Shown piece by piece: positions 48,973 to 60,344 of a stretch of 64,000 nt of DNA. The position numbers were made by a program, and so were the translations under genes. Source of the DNA: Hemerocallis citrina. Taxonomy: Eukaryota > Streptophyta > Magnoliopsida > Asparagales > Asphodelaceae. The notes under the pieces are model-generated. The model saw only the letters and a list, made by a program, of their open reading frames with translations, did not search any database and was not told where the DNA came from. The stretch spans positions 74,467,227-74,531,226 of the forward strand of contig CM030366.1 in NCBI GenBank assembly GCA_017893485.1, written 5' to 3'. Each line of letters begins with the position of its first letter. Positions within the stretch are counted from its first letter, which is position 1.

Positions 48973-49543
48973 TGTTGCCATTGAAATCGGTGTGGGAGCA
49001 AACAGATAGATTTGTGGATTCGAGGAAAGGTGAATAGTCAAACCTGAACAACTTCACCGGAGTCTGAACGAGATCCTTTCACCGTTAACCTACAAAAAGT
49101 GCGAGACACCGGGGTTGATTCCGGCAACGTACCCTCCAATGCTCTTGTCAGTAATCTGAATAATTAAGAAAGAGATTTAATTGGCAAAAGATTGATTACC
49201 TTCTTATGGTGGGGGGAGAGGGGTATTTATAGTCGCCTTAGGAGTCAGTTTCGAGATAAAAACATATCTCTACTTCCCGGTGTGAATGGATAGAAGTGGT
49301 TAAAACCACCTCTTAGGGATAATTGTGAATCTGAATCCTTCTTTATCCAGTTTGAGCGGGTTTCTTATGGGGAGGAACCCGTACCCAGTAAGACAGGTTC
49401 GTTTATGGATTATTGGGCATTGACAAAAGACCCGGTTTCCACTTCAGACCCGTTTATAGGTGAAATTACCATTTTACTCCTGAAATTTAAGATTCGTGCC
49501 CGATTCGAACGATCCTAATTTAACCCTATTTTTAGCCATATCA
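48973..49543 (-). repeat. 5' LTR of element E
   Basis: 571 bp, pairs with 34244-34814. TATA box on the minus strand at 49224-49232. Confidence 0.95.
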
Positions 49544-51833
49544 ACAGGATTTTGTACAAGTGCACAAAACCGATACAATACATATATATACGTACTAGTA
49601 TATATATACAGATAAGTTTTTATTGGTAAAACCAAGAAATTTCAATAATAATATTTTAATTTTAAAATTAATAATAATAAAAATATAATATCCAACCGGG
49701 ATATTACATGTTACAAGTTTCAGCAAATCTGCTGTCTTGTTCGATTTCAAGCATGTGTTTGAAATCAGGAAACTTGAGTTCTATAAGAAATTTGAGAAGG
49801 TTGTCAACTAGAAATTTGTAGTAGAGGTTCCCATCTTTCTAGAAATTGGATTTTGATGAGTGGAGCATAAATTATGAAATTTTTCTGCATGCTACAAGAT
49901 TTATGACTAAGTTAATTTGAGTTTTAAGATGTTGGATGATTGTCCCTATTTAAGCACTTCATTTGGAACTTATATGAGATTCTTGTGCTTGGTACTCATG
50001 GTGGACACATGAGTAAGTTGGGAGAATAGTTGTATGGTCGATTTGTGGTATCCGCTCCCAATGGCTTTCTTTCATCGTAGAAAGATGGAGTTACTTGGCT
50101 TTCCTGGTGGGGCTCGTAGCTAGTATAGCTTGGAGCTAGTCTAGGTTGTGATACCCTAGGACTATCAACCATGTTGGCAAGTATTGTGATTGATTTATTT
50201 CCACCTCGAGAGATAGTAATCTTCCTGTGCACCGTCGGATCGTTTACCGAGGGAAGGTGGACCGCGGGCCGAGATACTGTATGAGACTTGAGACGGAGGT
50301 GGTAGCGACCGATGGAGATCGGATCGTGATGTTTAGGGTTGATAGGCTAGGTTATTTGCCTCGTCTAGAATGTGTTGATGCCTAGGTCTGTCATTGAATG
50401 GATATTAGTAAATTGCGTGTGTTTCACCTCTATTGCCGAGTTTGAGGCACTCCCTTGGGTGCCGTTGTACTACTCACTGAGGGTCGCGGCTGGGGACATT
50501 AGGTCGAAGACCTACAGAGGTGTTGGCAATCGATGAACATCAGTTCACTGTGATTAGTTATTTTGACAGAACCGTTTGGGCTTAATCATTCGTTAGACAC
50601 TGTGCATGATTTGACAAACTCGCATGTTTTAGCAACCAATGTTATTTCATATTGTAATTCTTTATTTTCGCTTGAAGATCGAGTTGATGTTAGGGATGAT
50701 TTCCTATAATCTGACTTGTTCTAGTGGCCTCCACTAGGCGGTGATAACCAGGGTTGTCTCTTCTTGTCGTTAGGAATATGTGCTGCGGTACGTATCTCCC
50801 ACTGTTGATTCCTGAAGTGTCATGGTAAGAATGGAAGGGTTCCTTTCGGATAGGGGGATTAAACCCTCGAGTCCGTCATGTTCTTATGTTAAGTGGACAC
50901 GAACGAACCATGGGGCTACTGTCCCATGGATCTTCGGTGCCATAGATATGTGGTCATATATCTACAAGATCGTCACGACATTTGGTGTGATCCAGACCAG
51001 ATTGGGGCACTAGTGGCAAATGGGGACACCACTGTGTTTAGCAGTAATAACTGCAGGATTCACCAACCACGATTGTATCTATCAGGAACAGGTTGAGTAC
51101 AATAGTAGAATGCATTGCATGGCGAGGGTTCAAAACCCTGAAACTGGAGAAGACGTCTTGATTTGGAGCGTATGTAGTGTAGGATGCATGCATGTCCAAA
51201 GTCTTGCTGACATTAGACCAAGCGCATCTGTTTTCTGTGCATTGTTACTATGCATTTAAACTTCAGGTCATGGCATACACTGACACTAGAAAATTAGGGT
51301 GCACGTTTCTGTTTTCATCAAAGGTTGGTTGTGATTGCTAGTTGGAGATCGCTGTTTCTTATCAGCATTGTGTCAGTATAAGTACTGACGTACCCACTCA
51401 ATTAGGTGCTGAAAATCGGATCGGGAAAGCGGGTATCCAAGTGGAGGAGCAGTGTACTTACCTACCATTCGAGCAGGTGCAGAAATATCAGAGTCGCGCA
51501 GCGAAAGACTCAAGTCGAGGGGCACATCCCAGGGAAGCAGATTGACCACTCAGTGCAGTTTCGGTGATGATCAGTCGATTACCATTCAGGAAGACAGCTA
51601 ATAGCATTATAAGTGGAGTCTGTAATTATTTTGTAATCAGTTGTAATGAGTTAATGTAATTTGTATTCCTTGTTCAAGAACAAGATACATTTGTAATTAA
51701 TGATGTAATGATTTTATTTGGAAATAAAAGTTTTTAAATTTTCATGTTATTACTGTGTTGAGATGCATTTGAAGGCAAAGATTCTGGTTGTGTCGCGGAT
51801 GTCCGGTAACGGGGATCCGAAGCGTTACAGGAA

Positions 51834-52460
51834 TGGTGCTCAAAGCTCGCCCCCAGCTCAATTTTCTCATTCGACCAGCTCAAAGCGAGCTTCCTTACTC
51901 ACTTTATGACCAGTCGCAAGGTCTAGAAGATGAGCACGTTCCTTCTGGACCTCAAGCAGAAAAAGGAGAGTCCCTTTGGGACTTCGTGCAAAGGTTTACC
52001 ACCGAGGCTAGGTCAGTCTCTTCTCTCGATGCTGGTGTCGCATCCGCAGCTTTCCGGCATAATGTTCGCCATGGCCAGCTGAAGGCCTTCTTGACAAAGA
52101 ACCTGCCCATCGATTTTCCCGACCTCCTAAACAAGGTCGAAAAGTACATCTGAGTCGAGGAGGCTCTGCACCCGAGAGGCCTGAAAGAAACCCTTGCCAA
52201 GGGGAAGAGAAAGGTCGATGACTCTAAGCCTCTGAAAAAGGCTCAGAAAGATGCATTCGGTCAAAAACGACCGCCTCCTGTCCTCTTCTTCGAGGGGTTC
52301 ACGCCACTGACTCAGAGTGTGTCAACCATCCTCATGGAGATTGAGGACAAAGGGATGGTCCACCATCCTCCCCGAGCTGGGCCCTCAAAGATAAGATTGA
52401 AACCCTCATCTAGAGGGGGGAACCTAAGGGAGTTCACCCAAACTAACTCGAGGGACCCGA
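51834..52460 (+). pseudogene. Element A gag, C-terminal part
   Basis: Resumes after LTR B: WCSKLAPSSIFSFDQLKASF, LTHFMTSRK, GESLWDFVQRFTTEARSVSS, then FEGFTPLTQSVSTILMEIED and WALKDKIETLI(stop)RGNLREF. The CRYHQDHGHDC knuckle seen in E is deleted here (the sequence jumps from VHHPPRA to WALKDKI). Frame changes occur near 51890 and 52380. Confidence 0.88.
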
Positions 52461-52599
52461 GATCTTGACCTCCTCCTCGAACAGCCAGTAGGCATCCTGA
52501 ACTTGTGTCTAAGCTCGAGCCTGTAGATGACGGTGGGCCAACGATTCTTCATTGTGTCTATGGCGGACCCATGAGGGGAAAGTCGAGCACCTCCCGCAA

Positions 52600-53275
52600 G
52601 GCCTTCATATGAGAGGTTAACGCAATCCACAACTATCCGCCCCCAGAGATCAAGGGGTGGCGGTCTCATTCTCTAGCGAAGATCTGGAAGGTGTCCGACT
52701 TCCTCATTGTGATGCCCTAGTAGTCAGCCTCGACATGGTTAATCACAAGTTCTGCCGCATCCTAATTGATAACGAGAGTTCCGTCAATATCTTGTTCCAG
52801 GACACATTCGAAAAACTCAAACTCTCCCACGAAAGGCTGAAGTCGGCTGGATACACACTCCACGGGTTCTCGAGCGTCCCTGTACAAATTGAGGGAATCA
52901 TCACTCTCGACGTAACAGCCGGAATGGTCCCAACCATCCGAACAGAGGAAATGAACTTTATGGTGGTCAACATCAAGGTCGCCTATAATGCCATCCTCGG
53001 TAGACCCGACCGTTGCTCCCTCTAGGCGGTGTCCTCCGCCTATCACCTAAAGTTGAAATTTCCTACCAACCACGAGGTCAGCATTGTCCAAGGCAATTAG
53101 GAATCTGCCCGTGGATGCTATATGGCAGCAGTAGGGGGCAGGATCTTCCTCCTTGACATGGTGGAACTCCCATCTGACAGGAGTCAGTTGCACTCGGAGC
53201 CCATCAACAAATTGAAGGAGGTCCCCTTCTTCGGGAAGGACAAATCTAAATGGTTCTGAGTGAGCCAGTCTCTCG
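52600..53275 (+). pseudogene. Element A protease, degenerate
   Basis: Frame from 52657: AVSFSSEDLEGVRLPHCDAL, CRILIDNESSVNILFQDTF, SAGYTLHGFSSVPVQIEG, AYNAILGRPDR. The catalytic DNGSS reads DNESS (Gly to Glu). After stops it continues as AYHLKLKFPTN and APDLKLDIIDCIRQNINN, where pol is cut. No RT follows. Confidence 0.88.
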
Positions 53276-53321
53276 CTCCAGACCTGAAGCTAGATATTAT
53301 TGACTGTATCCGTCAGAATAT

Positions 53322-54575
53322 CAACAATATAGGAGACTGTACTCGGAATGGGGAAGTGAGTTTTTGTACAGAAACGTATTGTTGTCCAGAACTTGCCTTG
53401 TTACTTTTTTGCTTATAAACCTGTTATTTTATATATTTAATGAATTGAACTATGTATATTTCATGTTATGCAGCCCTTGACACATCCTTGATCCTGTTCT
53501 GATACCGTTCTCAGTGATCATATTGATTGTATGTTCGTGTTTACCGATCATATTACCATTCGTATTTACCGATCATGTTTACTATTCATGTATACTTATA
53601 GTAAAAACATAAAAAGCCGGGTAGTAAAGGAAAGACTTAGTAGTGGACAATATAGGAGACTGTACTCGGAAGGGGACCCCTGTTCCCCGTGTTACATGTT
53701 TAACGACCAAGTTTACCGATTAAGTTACTGACCAAGTTTACCGATAAAGTTACCGATCAAGTTGTATAGTCATAAGAAGACCCGAGTACATGATCTATAG
53801 AATTCACCACTAGAGTCTAAATGTAAACTTGATTGTATGCACTCGAACCTGTGGTACGGGACACAGGATTGCATGCTTTAGATAGGACTGATAAAAGATG
53901 GATTGACTTAAGATTAACACTGAGCACATGCATAATCCTGTTTACAAGTTATATGATTTCGTTTATAAGTTTCTTGATTTTCGTTATATGTTACATGTTT
54001 CAGTTTACCAGTTACATGATTCATGCTTATAAGTCAAATTTATATGACCCCCGTTTATATGTCACATTTTCCTGTTACATGGTTTGTTCTTTGTATACAT
54101 GATTCCTTGTTTTCTGTTTTATCCTTGTTCTCGTTTTCTTTTTATTTGTACTACTTACGGCCCGTAACTTGCACTAACGGGCATTTTCCTTTCCCCTAAC
54201 TCAAGATGATGAATTTACAGGTACATGCGAAGAACTGCTAGAAGGACTTAACGATCAAGTATTCTAGAATATGGAGATGAATTCTATCCTGCATTATTTA
54301 TCTTATATTTTGTTTCTTAGTTTCTATTGCTATCAATACATATATTGTATTCCGGGCGTTTTTGACCCGAAATTTATTTCTTCTTGATGTTGGTTATTTT
54401 GTGGTTACTAGATGAATTACTTATGTTATTCTTGTTTATATGATTATATTTTGCCTGCATAGTTGTGATTATATTCATGTTGTTGAGTTAATTTTTACAA
54501 CTTATGAATGATGTGTTTACATCATTCGTTGGGCCTTAGTCACGACCCCGTATCTTATCGTATTTTGGGAAGTAG
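53322..54575. other. Non-coding segment replacing RT-RNase H-integrase in element A
   Basis: AT-rich DNA with no conserved coding. ACAATATAGGAGACTGTACTC occurs at about 53323 and again at about 53646. TTACCGATCAAGTT-type short repeats lie at 53700-53765. A TTAGTCACGACCCCGTATC block near 54537 resembles LTR ends. Either an LTR-like insertion with deletion or a filled gap; I cannot define its edges. Confidence 0.4.
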
Positions 54576-54692
54576 GGCATGATAGCTCGTCTTGGACTCT
54601 GCTTAACAAGAGATTTCCCAATCCCACATTCAGCAGGTCCGCCTCGTCAACACACCCAGATCGAAGCCAACAGCAAAAAGCAGAAAGTTCGT

Positions 54693-54698
54693 TTTATT
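54693..54698 (-). terminator. AATAAA polyadenylation signal of the antisense gene (A)
   Basis: AATAAA on the minus strand about 170 bp past the last antisense stop (54868). Confidence 0.5.
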
Positions 54699-54867
54699 AA
54701 AACATATGAAGGCTTATTATTGATGCAATGGCCGAGGCCATATTACAACTCTTACAATCTCGACCATATGATTACAACAAAATCTCAACTGTTACAAATT
54801 TGGCCTACCCTTTAGCTCGGGGGGCCTTAGAACTGACACAAACCAGTTCAAGTCCGATCTAACATGA

Positions 54868-57709
54868 TTAATCGTCAACGAGCCCATCAAGATCACGATG
54901 GGTTGCTAAGGTGGAAGTTCCAATAACCGAGATTTGAGCATCACCAGGTCTCGGCAGCTCCAACCTCAGGGTCAGGGATGGGCCTGCGGTTGATGGCCAA
55001 TCGCTCTCGAACGAACGAATTCTGGATCCACCCACTCCGAGCATAACCTTCAATCTTTGTATCTCCAATTTCTTCCCCATTATCACCTCGCGAAGGAATG
55101 ACTCTGAAGTGGGGCGTTGATTAGAAGCAAGGGATCTCGACCACCAAGACTCAGCGTCCTCCATGTTTTGGTCAAAAAGTGACTTCTTCAGACGGGCTAA
55201 TTCCTAACTCAGGTCTTTCGACCTTTTTATAAAGTAAGAAAGGGTCGCTTCCCTGTCTTTGTCTTCTTTGAGATAACGCACCAAAATACCCTCCATGGAT
55301 TTCACGTGGTCCCTGAGGCATTTGAGCTCGGTGATATGAGGGCCGGCCAAAGCAAGGTCGAATATCTGGCAAAAAAGTAAAAGACAAATCATTCCGAGCC
55401 TCATAGACTTGGCCAAATCACAAAATGTCCCCTCAAAAAAGGAAAAGCCATTGTCTGAAAAATGTTCTTTCTATTCATTTGAAATCAATACAAAAAGCGC
55501 GGTGGTCAGTCCGCATCCGGCAAATACAAAAATAAAAAAACGTAAAAAAGATGGAATAAATCTACTGCTGAGGGGAGGGGGACACCTCTTCATTTCCTGT
55601 GACGTCAACTTCGAGATCGACCACCAGTTTTTCCTCCCCCTCGCCAAGTTGGCGACCATCGTCCCCCTCCTCTTCGTCCCTAACCCCCCCCCCCCCCCCC
55701 CGGGGGGGGGGGGGGGGGTAGCAGGAGTGTCGAACTTCATGGAATAGTGAAATTCATCGAGCTCAAGCTGAGGGTACTTGCCGATTAAGTGCTTGATGAC
55801 CCTTTGGTACGTTTTATTCTAGGCCTATGACATTGTCTATGGCAGTGGTTCTCACCTCGTTGAGCTTCCTCTCAATTTCCGCCTACATCTCCTTCTTCCT
55901 CCTAGCCTAGCTCTCGGCCATTGAGGTCAGCTCCACCCGAAAGGCACGCTCTCGAGCTTCGGCATTGTCAGCTCACAAGAAAAAGTGAACAAGACTTAGA
56001 AAATTACTAGACGAAAAGAAAAGGACATTTTCCGTTGTAAAATTCGTTAAGCACTTACCACCATTTCCGCTTGAGCCGACCTCATGTAGCAGGACTCGGT
56101 GGTCTCTATGGCGAAGCTTTCCTGTTCGCGAGGCATGACGAGATTATCCAATACCTCGATTGCTATGGGCCACTCCGTCAGCGAGTCTGCTGTTTTCACG
56201 GACCAATTGGGGGCCCATGACGTGAGCCCCGCTTCGCCCATGATCTCCCGGGCCGAGGGCTTGAGGGGCGGGATGCCCTTCGTCAATAGCTCCATAACCT
56301 TGACGTTACTAGAGCTCAATACCATCTTCATCGTTTTTGGGTTCCTAGGTACCACGAAGTCCCTTGACTTCTTGGACTTTGGATCTAAAGCCCCTTTAGA
56401 GCCCCCCTGAGGCGCCCTCTTCTTCTTCTTCGAGTGCCTTCTTCTCCAACTCTGCCTTCCTCTATTTGATCGCAGCATCGTCCATTGCTGTAAGAAAAAT
56501 CCAGGTTGTAAGGATGAAGGAAAAAAGATGCAAAAAAATAAACAAACAACATATAAGGGTCGGCAGGGCTTAGTCCAATTCAGGTCAGGTGCCTTTCGCG
56601 CACGGTCTTCCAAAAAATACTTTTTCCCCCAATGCCCTTCTTCACGTCGCCCCAATCCTCTTCCGTAATCTCCTTCCCCTTCGGAGGCTTCAGGTTTGGT
56701 TTGTAGAAGGTTCACACTGTCGGAATATCCCACGAAGTTGGGCTTCGAATGATGAAGTACCGATTCTTCCAACCCTCAATTGAATCTGGGTGACCATGAA
56801 GACCCGGTGGTGGGGATGGGGGGAGATGTAATATATACACTCGTGAGTCGAAGAAGAACTTACAATAAGGGTGGCTCAGAAATATTTCAGTTTCATCGGC
56901 ACGGCCCTCTTTTCGCTAAGCAACATGTAGCACACGAGCTGCTTCCAAGAATTATGCCCGTACAGCATGGGACTTAGACCGGCCCATTTCAACACCTCCT
57001 TCATGAATGGATGCAAGGGCAGCCTTAGCCCTAAATCGAACGCATCAACCGGGAACATACAAAACCACTAGGGCAAGGTGTCGGCCGGTCGAAACCCAGC
57101 GTTCGACACCATCAACTCGCACTCCGGAGGAATAAAGTATCTTGCCCGTATCACAAGAAATTCGGTGCTCACCATGACACTCTGCTCATCATCGATCTTT
57201 AGTATTGGCCTGCTCGAGGAGGAGGGCACCCCATACCAAACCTTATCTTCAAGATCGTCCGGGTAAATCCTAATCAAGTCCGGTTGCTGAAGATAGGGGA
57301 CGTCCAACCCATGTTTGAGGAAGAATTTGGGTGGGTTCGCAGGGCTGTCTAGAAGGGTCCACTTTTGCTTACTCCTTCGAATAACCTTCACCTCAAACGG
57401 TTCGGTTTGCAGACCCGGTGAAGTTTTTTTAGAAGAGTCATAAAAATCGTCAACCTCTTCCTTGACACCCTCATCCTCCTTGTCTCCTCCCTCGTCATCC
57501 ACTTCCCCCCCCCCAACTTCTTCTACCTCTTCAACACCTCCTTCTGAGTCACTCGACTCCACGACAAAAGGCTTGTGAGCCCTAAGCGGCTCGGGATCAT
57601 ACACTATCTTTCCCTCCTCAAATGCTCCCCAATCCGAGGAGTCACTGATATGGTAGGTTTCGTCATGGTCAGACGTGGAGGCCGAGGAATTAGACTGAGC
57701 CCTCGACAT
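54868..57709 (-). pseudogene. Antisense gene of element A: Transposase_28-like, multi-block
   Basis: ATG at 57709 (MSRAQSNSSASTSDHDETYH), an acidic stretch, then QSVMVSTEFLVIRARYFIPP and, past a stop near 57066, LGLRLPLHPFMKEVLKWAGL (to 56876): the Transposase_28 signature as in E. Later blocks: RNPKTMKMVLSSSNVKVMEL and WSVKTADSLTEWPIAIEVLD (56400-56047), matching WWVMNHDGFLGESAMSMQAL of E. A coiled-coil end follows (55416-54868: ITELKCLRDHVKSMEGILVR, EVIMGKKLEIQRLKVMLGVG). Stops and frame changes, and probable introns (56500-56580, 55930-56050), break it. It is antisense to gag-pol. Confidence 0.78.
55684..55718. repeat. C18-G17 perfect palindrome
   Basis: Eighteen C followed directly by seventeen G, inside the degenerate antisense gene of element A. 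Its two halves pair fully. Confidence 0.9.
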
Positions 57710-57838
57710 ATAACCTGTTTGCTAGTGCCAGAGAACACGCCGAAGAAACTACCGCCGGTGACTGAACAGTATCTAGAGAGAGAAGATTTGGAAGTTAGAA
57801 AGAGAAAGCAAAGTGAAAAATGAGATGCGGGGTAGAGG

Positions 57839-57847
57839 TGTATATAG
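57839..57847 (-). promoter_or_regulatory. TATA box of the antisense gene in element A
   Basis: On the minus strand CCTATATACACC lies about 135 bp upstream of ATG 57709. It is followed by a CT-rich leader (TCATTTTTCACTTTGCTTTC) like that of element E. Confidence 0.65.
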
Positions 57848-58089
57848 GCAGAGGAAAATGCCTCGAAGTACTCAAAGGCATCTTAACCTTCAGATCCTGA
57901 TCTAACAGTAGAGAGATTTTGATGCCTTGATTCCTACAACCATGACATCATCAGCCCACGTGGCAAACACGTGTCGTGGTCCACGTGATGCCCATGTGCC
58001 AATTATTTATGCCTCGATTTCTACAACTGTGATGTCAACATCACACGTGCAGTACATGTGCCCACTACATACACAACGGGTTTACACTT

Positions 58090-58985
58090 AAGAATTCTCA
58101 CAAAGTCTATCACGCTCTACGCTCGGCATGAACTTAGAGCTGGCTACTGGCTTTCTCACAAAGTCCATCGTGCTTGATGCTCGGCATGAACTACAAGCCA
58201 CCTATTGGCTTTCTCTGTCTATCACACTCGACGTTCGACATGAAATTCGAGCTGCCTATTGGCTTTCTCACAAAGGCCATCGTGATCGACGCTCGACATG
58301 AACTTTGAGCCACCTACTAGCTTTCTCAGCGTATCACGCGATGCTCGGCATGAACTTCGAAGTGGTTACTGGCTTTCTCACAAAGTCCATCACGCTCGAT
58401 GCTCGGCATGAATTCGAGCTACCTACTAGCTTTTTCAGTTTATCACGTTCGCCGCTCGGCATGAACTTCGAGCTGGCTACTGGCTTTCTCACAAAGTCCA
58501 TCACGCTCGACGCTCGGCATGAACTTCAAGCCACCTATTGGCTTTCTCATAAAGTCCATCACGTTCGATGCTCAGCATGAACTTCAAGCTATCTACTAGC
58601 TTTCTCAATCTATCATGCTTGAAGCTCGGCATGAACTTCTAGCTGGCTACTGGCTTTCTTACAAAGTCCATCATGCTCGACGCTCAGCATGAACTTCGAG
58701 CCACCTACTGGATTTCTCAGCCTATCACGCTCGATTCTCGGCATGAACTTCGAGCTGGCAACTAGCTTTTTCAGCCTATCACGCTCGACGCTCGGTATGA
58801 ACTTCGAGCCACCTACTAGCTTTCTCAGCCTATCACGCTCGACGCTCGGCATGAACTTCGAGCTAGCTACTAGCTTTCTCACAAAGTCCATCATGCTCGA
58901 CTCTCGGCATGAACTACGAGCTGCCTACTGGCTTTCCTAGCCTACCACGCTTGACGCTCGGCATTGAACACGAGCCAATGGCTCG
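58090..58985 (+). repeat. 54/58-bp alternating tandem array (16 copies) in element A
   Basis: GCTCGGCATGAACTTCGAG or a variant starts at 58121, 58179, 58233, 58291, 58343, 58401, 58454, 58512, 58570, 58624, 58682, about 58735, 58790, 58844, 58902 and 58956. Long units carry CACAAAGTCCATC; short ones carry CAGCCTATC. It lies between the antisense promoter and the 3' LTR. Confidence 0.95.
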
Positions 58986-59188
58986 CTTACTCCAGCACGC
59001 TGTGATGGATGCTCAATGCCCTACCCCCGAGCCCCGAAGATTGGAAGGTCGGAGCTCGGCGTCACACCGCTCGGCCTCAACCACACTTCACTCCTCGAGG
59101 GGATATTCCGCTCTATCGGGCGCATTATCAGCTAATCTTCTCACGAGATTGGGCTACTCCTCTACAGAAGGTACATACAACCCTCCAG

Positions 59189-59202
59189 GAGTGGGGGGTT
59201 TA
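59189..59202 (+). promoter_or_regulatory. Polypurine tract of element A
   Basis: GGAGTGGGGGGTTTA immediately before the 3' LTR, the second-strand primer site. Element E has GGAGTGGGGGGCTCG in the same place. Confidence 0.8.
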
Positions 59203-59667
59203 TGATGTGGGTAAATAATCCAGCACAATCAAAGCTGTTTAAATCCCCTAAGGATCCGTAACTTCCCGATCATCATGCCTGTTGATCCTGTGGGCCTTCT
59301 GTGGGTCAGGCCCGCAGAGAGATGGTCAACTCGGCCTATTAGGATCCCCTATCTCTGCATATAAATACCAGGCCCCCTCCTCACTCTGAAGGTATTGTCT
59401 TTTTTATCCACCTAAACCCTAGCTTTCCTTTCTTCCAGTGACTGATTAGATCATCGAATGGCCTATCGACGAGATCTCTCTCAGTGTTTCTATGCCTCTT
59501 GCAGGTGTCCCGATCGGCCAGCCACCAGTAACACCTCCTCTCCTGCTCATCACAAGATCCCTATCTGAGATTCAGATCTACCACTGAGATCTGTCTCAGA
59601 CCTTTCTCTTCCACTATAATAACAAGAACTCACATCTGTTGCTCCCACCACAAAACTAGCAGCATCA
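59203..59667 (+). repeat. 3' LTR of element A
   Basis: Starts TGATGTGGGTAAATAATCC, ends TAGCAGCATCA. TATAAATA at 59360-59367. Pairs with 20696-21159. Confidence 0.93.
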
Positions 59668-60340
59668 CTTTGTATGAGTGTAAATACTGTATATACTATT
59701 TAGGTTCTACCCGGCATCTAAAGTAAGACATAGTGTCGGCCCTGCATTCTAGTATATGTGATTGTAGGGAGATGATTTAGTAAACTATGCTTTTTTATAC
59801 GACAAATAAGATAATTCTAGAAACTTTTTGGCAGGACATCCCATAAACAATCCAAACTGTTCATCTTAATCTGTACGACTTTACTGGCATAAAAATGTGA
59901 GAACAAGATATTTGAAATTCATGAAATACCCTATGATCAAGAACTCACATCCTTATACTAGTTTAGTCATATCGATCAAGATCAAAGGTTGGACCATTCA
60001 TAAAATTTCTGATAAAGCAGTTGCTAGCATTATCATCATAGTCACAAATTCAGCGTTCCGGAATAATTCAACAAGATTTAATATTTGAAATTCAGTAAAA
60101 ATCTGGTTAATTCGGAAAAAAATTGGCAAAAGTTTGGAAAGAGAGAAGTACAAAATTTAATGTATCTTAATACCCATCTGACGTTCTTTTGTATTTTTCT
60201 ACGTCCACTGGATATGAATCATATGATAAGGCCTTATATTAATGTATGTGAAATATTCAAACTGCCATTATATTAATATACCATTTTAAAACAAAAAAAC
60301 AAAAAAAATTGACTCTCTATCTCTACCAAAATATGTTTTT
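59668..60340. other. Intergenic DNA, no gene seen
   Basis: AT-rich flank of element A. Only short frames without recognisable motifs. Confidence 0.6.
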
Positions 60341-60344
60341 TTTT

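Larger units (their letters stand above)
34244..49543 (-). mobile_element. Element E: Ty3/gypsy Tat-lineage retrotransposon, complete but inactive
   Basis: Two 571-bp LTRs (34244-34814 and 48973-49543) begin TGTTGCC and end ATATCA on the plus strand. Flanks atagg (34239-34243) and acagg (49544-49548) form a 5-bp duplication with one change. From right to left (minus sense): 5' LTR, primer site, gag, protease, RT, RNase H, integrase, 116-bp array, antisense gene, 250-bp array, polypurine tract, 3' LTR. A solo LTR (F) sits in gag. LTR divergence is about 7% by eye. pol contains several stop codons, many explainable by C-to-T changes. Confidence 0.95.
28802..49708 (-). mobile_element. LTR D: ~5.6-kb solo-LTR-like insertion in LTR B (host of element E)
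   Basis: On the minus strand it starts TGTAATATCCCGG (49708) and ends ...GGAAATTGGGGCATTACA (28802). Flanks tgtaa (28797-28801) and tgtta (49709-49713) agree at 4 of 5 bases. Without element E it is about 5.6 kb and non-coding. It aligns in patches to B in reverse orientation: a GTGCACCGTC(G/A)GATC block at 50228 in B and 30290 in D, and the about 180-bp ACTAGAG.TTGTAGTA units. B and D are therefore related LTRs. It holds a 13-copy 183-bp array. Confidence 0.75.

Noticed and set aside
58305..58940. Repetitive frames (LGMNFELATSFFSLSRS and its reverse)
   Set aside because: Translation of the 54/58-bp array; not a repeat protein, since the unit lengths of 54 and 58 shift the frame.
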